Source: Halichondria panicea (taxonomy: Eukaryota; Porifera; Demospongiae; Suberitida; Halichondriidae). Taken from it: a DNA stretch of 64,000 nt. The stretch spans positions 124,001 through 188,000 of the forward strand of contig NC_087391.1 of assembly GCF_963675165.1 (NCBI RefSeq), in the 5' to 3' direction. Positions 34,301-43,717 of this stretch are shown in pieces; the first letter of the stretch is position 1, and every line of letters starts with the position of its first letter. The translations under genes and the position numbers were made by a program. The notes beneath the pieces were generated by a model that worked only from the letters and a program-made list of their open reading frames with translations, had not been told where the DNA came from and did not search any database.

Positions 34301-34861
34301 AGTGGCTACTCGTCTATTGACTTGTGTTGTCTGTAGTGTGTTGTCTGCCCATAACTTAAGTGTGGAATTGTATATTTTGAATTAATTAAGGTGATCACAG
34401 TCACCTACTATAAATAAATTTGCCATAATTATTACCTCTACTATTATTTTTCTGGTACAGGCTGTATCCCCCCCCCGTGTTTAATGACCCTTTTATCCCC
34501 TAAAGGCAGTCAGACCTCCAGTTTTACGATTTCACGAGTCCTCAAGAGAAAGAAGTCCAAACCCACCCTCCTAGACGCTACCACCGTCTCTAACCCAGCT
34601 AATGAGACTGCTATGGAGGCCACCACCGTCCCTAACCCATATGAGACTGCTATGGAGGCCACCACCGTCCCTAACCCAGCTAATGAGAGTGCTATGGAGG
34701 CCACCACCGTCCCTAACCCAGCTAATGAGAGTGCTATGGAGGCCACCACCGTCCCTAACCCAGCCTATGAGAGTGCTAATATGGAGCAGCTGGTACAACG
34801 CCCACGCAGCCATTCTCAATCATCACAGGGATCCACTCATTCCCTCACTACGCGACTCTAG
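31314..34861 (+). CDS. FRMD8: FRMD8-like FERM domain protein (iTAP)
   Basis: Eight exons (31314-31509, 32099-32269, 32410-32511, 32642-32754, 32971-33435, 33569-33837, 34179-34297, 34506-34861) give 596 residues. A disordered Ser/Glu N-terminus precedes a FERM domain: F1 starts at ITLCVYTLKEG, F2 has LQLKPYHLPCKLFKRW and DEPILSFQRNAFF as in human FRMD8, and F3 contains KPFYGSVFFKG. FRMD8 binds iRhoms and stabilises the ADAM17/TACE sheddase at the cell surface, and also modulates Wnt signalling. The tail TSSFTISRVLKRKKS is followed by 14-residue repeats. For the last exon a second acceptor at about 34462 is also in frame and would add 15 residues. It is longer than human FRMD8 (464) because of both ends. 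Confidence 0.87.
31965..32085. repeat. Tandem repeat in FRMD8 intron 1
   Basis: About eight 15-bp units of the type AACTATATAACCTGT, alternating with AGCTATATAACCTGT, lie just before the exon at 32099. Confidence 0.85.
33865..34135. repeat. Palindromic dispersed repeat, copy in FRMD8 intron 6
   Basis: It starts GGGTGTAGTTGAACATCTTTC just after the exon ending 33837 and has the GGCCTTGGACCATGGGCTAT centre. It fills nearly the whole intron, whose acceptor is at 34178. Confidence 0.75.
34575..34785 (+). repeat. Coding 42-bp tandem repeat in FRMD8
   Basis: Five units encode ATTVPNPANESAME and variants (one unit is a residue shorter) close to the C-terminus. The near-identical DNA suggests recent expansion. 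Confidence 0.9.
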
Positions 34862-34985
34862 CTGGTCATAGCATTTTATCATGAATGTTTATATATAACT
34901 GATATTCTGTGTGTGTGTGTCAATGATTTTATTGTGTAAAAAAGAACTTTTAATCACTATAATTATATATACTTGTGTCAACAAT

Positions 34986-37474
34986 TTATAACAGAATTCT
35001 GTTGTAGTCAGAGTACCAATCTCTCTCAAATGTTTTGACAAGGTCGGCTTGTATATTAGCATCATTGCCATGGTTACCAGTGGTCTGATTGACTATGCAG
35101 CTGACTCCGCCCGTGTACAGGAAGTAGTCACCTGACCAGTTGGACGTACCTACGGTGGAATGGTTACATAGTGACGAGTGTGGGAGGGGACTAGTGTACA
35201 TAGTGCCAGTGTGGGAGCGAGACTAGTGCAAGTGCACTCACTGATATAAGCAGCCTTGTCGGAAACCATGTACTTGTGGTTGACTCGTGTGAAGGGGATG
35301 CTTCGATCAGGAAGGGGCGGGACTATAAACAGACTCTGGGGGGGGGGGGGTATAACTCATACACTGAAATCCAAATTCTAAATGATCCTAACCCTCAATT
35401 GAGGAGATTACAGAGGGTTTATTACTGCATGTACATAGTAAACACTGATTGTGGTGGAGTTGTTGTGATGCTCACTGTCTCAATGATGCCCTGATAAGGT
35501 CCAGTGCCGTTGCTAGCAGACAAACTCTGGAGGAACCGAACCATATCCTTGGAGGTGTGGTTCCAATACGACCCCATGACCCTGACGTGTACTCCACGAT
35601 CGTACGCAGCTGATCGGAGAGCATCATCAAATGTGGGCCAGAAACTGTACAATTGAAGGACAGTGATATTGTATTAATCAACCTAATTGGATAGTGATAG
35701 ACACACACGTTCTATCCCTGTAGTACTATACACTAGAGGAGGTTAACTACTTATTCCTTTTGGGAAGGTGATGTTTTATTATGCGATATCAAGGGTGTAT
35801 ACACTCTTGGCGATATCCTAACGAGTATAATTATAATTCTAGAGTCACGCTAGATTAGGCTCTTACTATTTTGGCCGGCCGTATATGACAGCAGGGAAAT
35901 AGTCCATGACTGCTATGTACACAAACTTGTCAGCCGTGTTGATGACTGTGAGGAGAGCGTCCAGGTCCTGTGTCCGCTGGTGAGCACAGAAAGAGGGCGG
36001 AGACGACTGTGGAGGTAGTGTGTGGGGGGTAGTGTGTAGGGGGTAGTGTGTGGGGGGTAGTGTGTGGGGATAGGGTGTAGGGGGTAGTGTGTGGGGGGTA
36101 GTGTGTGGGGATAGGGTGTAGGGGGTAGTGTGTGGGGGTAGTGTGTGGGGGTAGTGTGTGGGGGGTAGGGGTAGTGTGTGGGGGGTAGTGTGTGGGGGTA
36201 CTCACTTACAATTTGTATACAGTAACATGTATACGTATTAATCAAGACAATAATGATCACTGCTCACAATTCAATTAATGCTCTGAAACTAAAGAGATTG
36301 AAAGTCCATCGTTCTAAACACACACAGTGCACTAAGTGACATGTGCATGCAGAGTGTACTCACTGCCCAGTAGATGTCCACAGGGGCAGTGTTATTGATA
36401 GAGATGCTAGCTGGGTCCTCCATATTGAACATTGCAGTGTAGTCGGCTGACCAGGTGGGCGGGATCACTGCCCCAGGGCTCGACAAGTACCAGTAGATAT
36501 TAAACAACTTCTGCGCATCTTGGGCCAAACACTCGCAATCAATACCCAGTAGACCAAGCTCCTTCACCTACAAGAACAACTATGTAATACCTGAGTACAC
36601 TCACTTTAGCAGTATGAGTAGTGGCGCTATGGGGAAGAAAGACGAAAGATTGGAGGATAATGGGAAAAGATCTAGAGGGTGAGATATTGGGGAGACAGGG
36701 GATAATTGGCCGGGTTAGATCTATACCTGTGTGAGGGAGCGCCAGTCCATGTTAGCGCTGCCCACATAGAAGTGCTTCTTGTCTGCTACCCACAGTTTAG
36801 TGTGAAGGATACCAGCTCCTTCCAGTTTAGTGAAGTTGATGTTCTGCACATCAGCTAGTTTCTCCTTGGTCAGGTCCAGCGTGTCTAGATCAGGGTACAC
36901 TTCACTGGGGAAGTTCTGAACAATTCTCAACTTGACCCCTCGCTTGGAGAGACCTGCTAACTCATTGTACACCATCCAGCCCTGTGGAAATGTAATGAGA
37001 GCTGATACAAGAAAATTGCAACTGAGGAGCTTTTAAAATCCTTAATAGAGCCAAACCCTGTATATTTTACGCTAACATTCATGGGATGCCTAGTTATTCT
37101 ACTGTGGTTGGGAAGGTTATTGTAGTGGTAAGTCTAATCACTCCATGCATGCACCTGCTTGTCAGTGACGTCAGTGATGTTGCCATGTCCCCTCAGGGTC
37201 CAATAGTAGGAGGCAATGTCCACCGTTGCCGTGGCAGCACCCAATAGCTGCATCCATGCCTTGTACGTGGAGAGGTGCAGTTGAGAGTTCGGACGATATG
37301 ACAAGTGTTCCGGAATACTCTCCACTATAGCCAGGCTGTCAAATAAATACACACCCTCTTCAACAATCATATTGATGAATTAGCTTACTTGCACGACTTA
37401 TTGCAGTCTTGAGCAGCCTTGGCTGTCAGAAATGCGGCTACAAATGTGAGTAGTACAGCTATTGTCTTCTGCAT
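34986..37474 (-). CDS. PLD3: PLD3-type phospholipase D family 5' exonuclease
   Basis: Eight exons (37389-37474, 37155-37335, 36727-36981, 36364-36567, 35867-36006, 35476-35644, 35242-35335, 34986-35149) give 430 residues, with all phases consistent. The family is clear from LSTYKAWMQLLGAA, the first HKD motif HTKLWVADKKHFYVGSANMD and the last block STSNWSGDYFLYTGG. PLD3 and PLD4 are lysosomal 5'-3' exonucleases for single-stranded DNA and RNA and also make bis(monoacylglycero)phosphate. Two oddities: the N-terminus is a plain signal peptide (MQKTIAVLLTFVAAF) rather than a cytosolic tail plus anchor, and the second HKD reads NHKYMVSD where relatives have NHNKYMV, so the His-x-Lys spacing is one residue short. 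It is head-to-head with an RNase T2 cluster. Confidence 0.92.
36007..36200. repeat. Minisatellite in PLD3 intron 4
   Basis: About 190 bases are made of GGGGGTAGTGTGT units of 11-13 bp with GATAGGGTGTA variants. Confidence 0.9.
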
Positions 37475-37631
37475 CCTATAGATGGCAATGGTGAAAGCAA
37501 CACAATGGTTTATTGTGACAGTTGGTAGATATAGATAAGTGATAATAATATAATTGCATTTTCACATAGTACCGTACTTTCAGTGGAGTGAAATACAAGC
37601 TATTCAGCATTGTTAAGAAGAGCACAAAGCC
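37475..37631. promoter_or_regulatory. Upstream region of PLD3, divergent with small ORF and RNase T2 cluster
   Basis: A/T-rich and 157 bases long, up to the small + strand ORF at 37632. No clear core promoter motif is seen. Confidence 0.25.
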
Positions 37632-37868
37632 ATGGAGTTGACAGTGTTTGCATGTGTGACCAGTCTGCTTGTTGTCCTAGGCCACTCTAGTGGAGCTATG
37701 CCCAATGGTCTATCACAAGACACTGAATCCACTTGCCTGAGTGTTTCCTGGGGAGCAGAGGTGATGCAGTGGAGACAGGAGCAGGTATTTGGTATTTTGT
37801 CTGATGAGGGACAGTACCAGGGATTTCACGGCCTCTTGAATATCAGAATTCTAGCTATGAATGTTTAG
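37632..37868 (+). CDS. Small ORF with signal peptide, unclear
   Basis: This frame of 78 codons begins MELTVFACVTSLLVVLGHSS, a convincing signal peptide, then AMPNGLSQDTESTCLSVSW. A GTATTTGG donor at 37784 suggests that the exon may end there, and a TGCAG acceptor at about 37970 lies upstream of the RNase T2-like start at 38026. It may be a first exon of an alternative transcript, a remnant of another duplicate, or chance. No family is recognised. Confidence 0.25.
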   Translation: MELTVFACVTSLLVVLGHSSGAMPNGLSQDTESTCLSVSWGAEVMQWRQEQVFGILSDEGQYQGFHGLLNIRILAMNV

Positions 37869-38025
37869 TGTGTGGGTTGCCTGTGTCACATGCCCTGGCC
37901 CAGCATATCAAGTATCATCGACATCATTGTGTTAGATATAAAAAAAAGTGTTTGAAGTATCTATTGCAGTCCAGGCCACTGGCTTTGCAAGAAACACTGC
38001 AGTAAAACAATATAGATCTGCAAAG

Positions 38026-39394
38026 ATGCATGTGTGCGGAATAGTGCTAATGATTGCTGTGCTCACCCAGCTACTACAGTGCAGCACAGCTTACCAGACC
38101 CGCCCCCCTTTGCCTGCAAACACTGATCATGATGAGTAAGACTTTGCTTTAGTGCTACTATAGCTAGTCTATAGTAGATTGATGCTGCTGTTTGTCCCCA
38201 TTGCAGAGATCGACCAGGCCTAGCAAAGATGCTCATGGTTCTACAGAATCACAAGGCTCTGAAATGTGTGGGAACAAAGCATGAGACGGTTCAGCAAAAG
38301 ATGCTTATTAACTCATGGACAATGTGGTACCTATTGTAAGTTGACACTCGTTAATACCTCCAAAGCATTATTCTCACTGTAGTTTCAAGAATAAAGATTC
38401 CGGTAGTCATTGGGCATCACATTGCAAAGATAATCCCCCACCCAAAGATTCTCCTCTCCCCCAATCGCAGGAACTGTACGACAACGTAAGGCTAACAATG
38501 TAACTGACATGCATGATATGTTGGGATCTAACCTTACAGATATGGCCTAACATATTTGAGCCTAAAAGTGAAAACCAACAGGATGTGTGAGTTACATGCA
38601 TTGTTATTATTATGTGAGATATTGTTTTACAACAGAAAAACTAACTGGGAGAAAGAAGGAAAATGTGCAGAAAAATATTATAAACTACAATACGAAAATG
38701 TGAGTGTATCATGTAGTATCTATATATACTGTGTCACTGTGAGGATTTGACAATAGGGTTGTACCAGTGGGAAAACTGGTGAACATGATCCAGCTCACTG
38801 CTACTACAAGCAGGCACAACAGTTATATGAGAGAGGAATAAACTTCCGCCCTGTTCCAGCCCATATAATTCAGAACACCACTATTGATATAGATACAACC
38901 GTGTCCTCCTACCTCAATGAAGTGCTTCGTAAAATGTTTAATGTAAGTGATAATTTTCTTGTGTACGGTGTACAAATCAGAGTCTAAATGTTATAACACA
39001 GAGTGAGGACAGCTCTGAAAACATCATCGAGTGTCTTCAATTGTCAACTGTTCAGAAGTATTTTTCCGAATACATACTTAAGAAAGTGAACCCGTACCTT
39101 GGTTGTCAGTACAGAAATGGAGACACGAGCACATGCTATCTGACAAGAGTTGGTCTATGCTTTACATGCAATGTGAAAAATAGGAGTTCGGATAAGCCTG
39201 GCTACTGCACACCTCGGCTCAGTGATGGTGCATATCCTCCAGGAGTGCTTGCCACCTGTCCCATGGGCGATATCTTGGATATGCCATGGAATGAGGGATT
39301 AGACGAAGAATTTCAGGACATGCCATGTTTAGACAATAAGAAATGTCATTACGTTCGGTATACACCACCTGAGGAGAACGATAATTGTGACTAA
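38026..39394 (+). CDS. RNase T2-family protein with altered catalytic motifs (likely pseudoenzyme)
   Basis: Seven exons (38026-38135, 38207-38335, 38383-38485, 38540-38586, 38636-38699, 38757-38942, 39002-39394) keep one frame of 343 residues. The signal peptide is MHVCGIVLMIAVLTQLLQC. The scaffold is RNase T2: KMLMVLQNHKALKC at the first strand, ELYDNIWPNIFEP before the second active-site segment, and YYKQAQQLYERGINFRPV after it. The active-site segments have changed: the usual WTIHGLWP corresponds to SWTMWYLFF, and HEWxKHGTC to TNWEKEGKC, so both catalytic histidines appear replaced. A Cys-rich C-terminal extension of over 100 residues (CYLTRVGLCFTCNV) is not typical of the family. It lies directly upstream of two ordinary RNase T2 genes. 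It may bind RNA without cutting it; that is inference. Confidence 0.65.
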
Positions 39395-39756
39395 TTTTGT
39401 ACATGCATGCATTAGATGGGTGCATATAATTATAGCAAGACTATTATTTTGATGGCTGGTCTTCAAGGATTTAGAAACAATACAGTCAAAGACTCATGTA
39501 GATCTCTGTGTAGACTAATGTTATTTATTTTGCAATGATAATTAAAAAGGGGGTGGATCTGCATTGAGGTCGGAGTTCACAGCATGCTTTACCGTAGCCT
39601 CGAGTATTTTAATCCACCTGGTCTCGAGACCAACTTTTATTACTTGTGCGGCTACGCCTCGAGGCACAATAACAAAAACACAGTGAACTGTCTACGTCTA
39701 TTATTAACTCCGCTCCGAGACTCAGCTCAATAGTAGGTTACTAAGTAAGAGAAAAG

Positions 39757-40996
39757 ATGTTCTCCATTGTTTTGCTGAGCCTAGTGGCCACCATAGTGAC
39801 TGGAGTGCCTGTAGAGGAGCTCAAGTCAGCAGACTATGATCATTATGTCTTCACTCAAGTCTACCCAGCAGGCTCTTGCTACAGCTACTTCCTGCAGGTG
39901 AGGATGGAGCTAACTATTAGAGTAGAGATGTTCATGTGTGATATTGCCTCCAGGGGAAGGGATACGAATGCAACTTCCCTAGCAATGCGTCCACCTGGAC
40001 CATCCATGGACTATGGTGAGACCAACCAATGCTGTGTTGGATGCGGCAGTTCATAGCATTATTGTACAGGCCAACAGAAGGGGACACTAGAGGCCCCAAT
40101 TTCTGTGACACTGAAGCTACATTTAATCCCAATACAATCATGGTAGGTTAACGACAAGCAATATAACGTTCACCATGGTTTCATTGATATGACCACCTAC
40201 AGCCTCTTGTCCCTCAACTGGTGTCCAAGTGGACCAACATCCTCAACCACACTGGCTTCTTTGACTTCTGGTAACTCACTTCAATAACCTCCCTCCTTAT
40301 CCCATTATCATCGTTCCTCAGGAAGCATGAGTACTTAAAGCACGGCACATGCTCTGGATTGTCTGAGTACAATTTCTTCAGTAAAGTGTTGGATATTTAT
40401 AATCAATTGGCCCCGCTTGGAAATGTGTTCCAGAATGCTGGTGTAGTCCCTGACAACAAGAGAGGATATTCTGTGAGTATGTGGGGAAGCAAGGTGTAAG
40501 AGTTCACTACTTTGTTGTGGAATTTAGTGATAATTGTTAGTCAGTCTGCCAGTGGTTGTGATAATCTGTTGATAAGTTTATTGCTCTAAAGGTGGTTTTA
40601 TTGTTTGTATAGGTGGACAAGTTGGGAACTGCTCTCAGTGCTCAGTTTGGAGTGTCTCCAGTGTTGCAATGTACTACCAGTAAGGTGTGTGCTGGCATGG
40701 AGGTCAAAGGTTCACTTTTGATATACATTTCTCAGCATACAGTGTTATTGTACAGTTGAGCTGTTTTCAATTGTTGCTTTGCTTGCATTATCTTTCACTT
40801 TTAAGCCATACATCATCATCCACACACACCCACACACACACCCACACACACACACACACAGGGTGGTGTTCAGATCCTAGACCAGATTGAGCTGTGTCTG
40901 AGCATGGACTGGAAGCCCATGGTGTGTCCTGACTCCACTGACAGTTGCAGTGGTGATGATGTCCTCTACCCCCAGTACTCACCAAGTGGATACTAA
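39757..40996 (+). CDS. RNASET2: RNase T2, copy A
   Basis: Seven exons (39757-39897, 39954-40015, 40070-40142, 40203-40270, 40322-40472, 40613-40684, 40862-40996) give 233 residues. It has a signal peptide (MFSIVLLSLVATIVTG), the first catalytic segment WTIHGLW-P split by an intron, the second WKHEYLKHGTCSG split just before its Lys, and the closing ILDQIELCLSMDW block. RNase T2 is an acid endoribonuclease of lysosomes or the outside of the cell that cuts RNA through 2',3'-cyclic phosphates. All catalytic residues (His in IHG; His, Glu, Lys, His in HEYLKH) are present, so it should be active. It is a near-identical tandem neighbour of copy B. Confidence 0.93.
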
Positions 40997-41196
40997 TCAA
41001 CTCAATCAACTTGGTTACTAAAACCCTCGGCATTGTATATTATATGAGCTACTAGTTTTGTATTTATTCACTTCACTTTCATTGTTTATGAAAACCACTT
41101 GTATAAAAGTTGCATAAACTGAAATTTCCCAAAATCATTACTTGATTACTATAAAGCAGTGTTGACACTGTCAATACTCTGCTGTAGGAAGAGAAG

Positions 41197-42396
41197 ATGT
41201 TCTCCATTGTTTTGCTGAGCCTAGTGGCCACCATGGTGACTGGAGTGCCTGTAGAGGAGCTCAAGTCAGCAGACTATGATCACTATGTCTTCACTCAAGT
41301 CTACCCAGCAGGCTCTTGCTACAGCTGCTTCCTGCAGGTGAGCTAACTATTATAGTAGAGATGTTCATGTGTAATATTGCCTCCAGGGGAAGGGATACGA
41401 ATGCAACTTCCCTAGCAACGCGTCCACCTGGACCATCCATGGACTATGGTGAGACCAACCAATATGGCCGGAGAATGCTTTACTTGCTTCATATATATCA
41501 GGCCATCAGAGGGCACTACAAAGCATCCTGTTTTCTGCAACAATGAAACTATGTTTGATCCTGATGCAATCATGGTTAGTAACATAGAAAATGTTCACTG
41601 TGATCATTGATTGATATGACCACCTACCCTACAGTCTCTTGTCCCTAAACTGGTGGCAAAGTGGACCAATGTCTTCAACCACACTGGCTTCTTCCATTTC
41701 TGGTTTGTCTTATCCACCATCCCTGGCAATATTAGTTATCACGTACATGCACTCTTACAGGAAGGACGAGTACCAAAAGCATGGCACATGCTCTGGATTG
41801 TCTGAGTATGAATACTTTAGTAAAGTGTTGAAACTCTTTGATCAGTTGCCCCCGCTTGGAAATGTGTTCCAGAATGCTGGTGTAGTCCCTGACAACAAGA
41901 GAGGATATGCTGTGAGTATGTGGGGAAGCAAGGTGTAAGAGTTCACTACTTTGGTGTGGAATTTAGTGATAATTATTAGTCAGTCTGCCAGTGGTTGTGG
42001 AATTAATGACTTTACTGATAACTGTATTGTCTTTATAGGTGGACAAGTTGCGATCTGTTCTCACTGCCCAGTTTGGAGTGTCTCCAGCCCTGCAGTGTGC
42101 TCATGTCAAGGTGTGAATAGCAATACTCACCGTCACAAGGCATGAGTCCATGATGATCATAACTTTACCTTATATAGAACTAGCTCTGCAGTGTTATACA
42201 TTACTTACATGTCTCACCCTCCACACCACACACCCACACACACACCCACACCCACACATAGGGTGGTGTTCAGATCCTAGACCAGATTGAGCTGTGTCTG
42301 AGCATGGACTGGAAGCCCATGGTGTGTCCTGGCTCCACTGACAGTTGCAGTGGTGATGATGTCCACTACCCCCAGTACTCACCAAGTGGATACTAA
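41197..42396 (+). CDS. RNASET2: RNase T2, copy B
   Basis: The same seven-exon layout as copy A (41197-41337, 41387-41448, 41502-41574, 41635-41702, 41761-41911, 42039-42110, 42261-42396) gives 233 residues with the same signal peptide; first and last exons are almost identical in DNA to copy A, so the duplication is recent. WTIHGLW-P is intact. The second catalytic segment is WKDEYQKHGTC: the first His of HExxKHGTC has become Asp, while Glu, Lys and the main His remain. In other RNase T2 enzymes that first His helps bind the phosphate, so activity may be lowered or its preference changed. The TATAGGTGGACAAG acceptor and CA-rich last intron are shared with copy A. Confidence 0.92.
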
Positions 42397-42605
42397 TCAA
42401 CTTATATAAAACAGAAATACTTGTTATTCTCATATGAGCTTATTATGCATTTGATATCTGAACAATATAAATTAAGAAGTTGGTAGTGTATCATAGTTGT
42501 TGATTCACAAAAGATGACAAACGATGGAAACATGTACACACAGTCGGTCTCACAAAGAGTTAAAAATGAGTGCCACCACACAACTAATAGATACTGACAG
42601 TGCAG

Positions 42606-42720
42606 TTAGTGTTCAGTGTATAGTTTGATATCATTGAGGACATAGATTGGAGGGTTGGTAGGCTTCCTCCACACATCAGCAAGCACCTCAGTTACCTGTA
42701 CACACAAACAAGACGATGAG

Positions 42721-42758
<38 letters not shown>

Positions 42759-43566
42759 CGCACACACACACACACACACACAGGCACGTACACACACACG
42801 CATACACGCACACACACACACACACACATACATCTTAGAACACAGACACAAACCCTGCCACACTTACTGAGTTTTGATCGACTGGACAGTGGGACACAGC
42901 ACTCCTGTACAAGTAGGAGCTCTTCTTGCAGACACTAGACACGCCCACTCTTAGAACAAGGCGATACCTCATTCCAGCCACCACCTACACAGAGGTGAGT
43001 GCTTGAGCTACAGTGTACACAGAGGTGAGTGCTTGAGCTACAGTGTACACAGAGGTGAGTGCTTGAGCTACAGTGTACACAGAGGTGAGTGCTTGAGCTA
43101 CAGTGTACACAGAGGTGAGTGCTTGAGCTACAGTGTACACAGAGGTGAGCGCTTGAGCTACAGTGTACACAGAGGTGAGCGCTTGAGCTACAGTGTACAC
43201 AGAGGTGAGCGCTTGAGCTACAGTGTACACAGAGGTGAGCGCTTGAGCTACAGTGTACACACAGTTACATTCTGCTGATACTAATTATAATTATCGTCAT
43301 ATTGAATTGTTTATCAGATATTGAATATTTATAAATTAACGCTGTCTGAAGTATACCTGCATAGTTCCTTTCTCCACACTAACAAGGACAATCAGGTTAT
43401 CTCCAGCTGTGTCTTTGTTGAGAGCTTTCACAGCAAATGATACAGCCTTCATCACTTCAGGATTGTCCAATTTTTGAATTGGCGTTTGACCGCCTAGTAA
43501 CATTCCCTCTGGGGTCCAGCACAGAGAGAGTAGTACTAGAAGAGATATGAGTAACGAAGCAGCCAT
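42606..43566 (-). CDS. Secreted cystatin (cysteine protease inhibitor)
   Basis: Three exons (43357-43566, 42868-42984, 42606-42695), all in phase 0, give 138 residues. A signal peptide ([17 protein letters not shown]) is followed by [18 protein letters not shown], which has the N-terminal Gly of family 2 cystatins. The inhibitory loop QVVAGM (consensus QxVxG) spans the first intron, as in vertebrate cystatins; then come [12 protein letters not shown] and a C-terminal [13 protein letters not shown]. Cystatins block papain-like proteases such as cathepsins outside cells or in lysosomes. There are three cysteines (one early, at KK-flanked CKKSS, and at SHCPV), fewer than the four usual in family 2. 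The second hairpin Pro-Trp is replaced. Confidence 0.85.
42722..42832. repeat. (CA)n microsatellite in cystatin intron 2
   Basis: About 110 bases of CA with CG interruptions. Confidence 0.95.
42985..43264. repeat. Nine-copy 30-bp tandem repeat in cystatin intron 1
   Basis: The unit is ACACAGAGGTGAGTGCTTGA plus GCTACAGTGT. The first five copies carry GTGAGTGC and the last four GTGAGCGC, so the array grew from two local variants. It abuts the 3' splice site of the second exon, and each unit contains splice-site-like AG/GTGAGT on the + strand. Confidence 0.97.
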
Positions 43567-43717
43567 TTCAGAAGCTTTTGGCGAGATAGGCAAGCACAAT
43601 GTATTTTATTATTTGTGGTAGGGGTCGCCACAGACGTGAGAGTTGTCTGGTTATGATCACCACAGTAAAAAGCTACAAATGATAGTCCCCTTGACAACAA
43701 ATAATTATAAACATAAG
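43567..43717. promoter_or_regulatory. Divergent promoter, cystatin / vasohibin
   Basis: These 151 bases lie between opposed start codons. The region is A/T-rich in the middle and contains GGTCGCCACAGACG. No clear TATA box is seen. Confidence 0.3.

Noticed and set aside
38587-38635. Reading straight through a 49-bp interval as coding (CELHALLLLCEILFYN)
   Set aside because: It is open, but the correct frame of the flanking exons joins only if this interval is spliced, and the spliced protein then follows RNase T2.
42985-43278. Regular 30-bp array resembling a CRISPR array
   Set aside because: The units are contiguous with no unique spacers, lie in an intron of an animal gene, and no cas genes are present.
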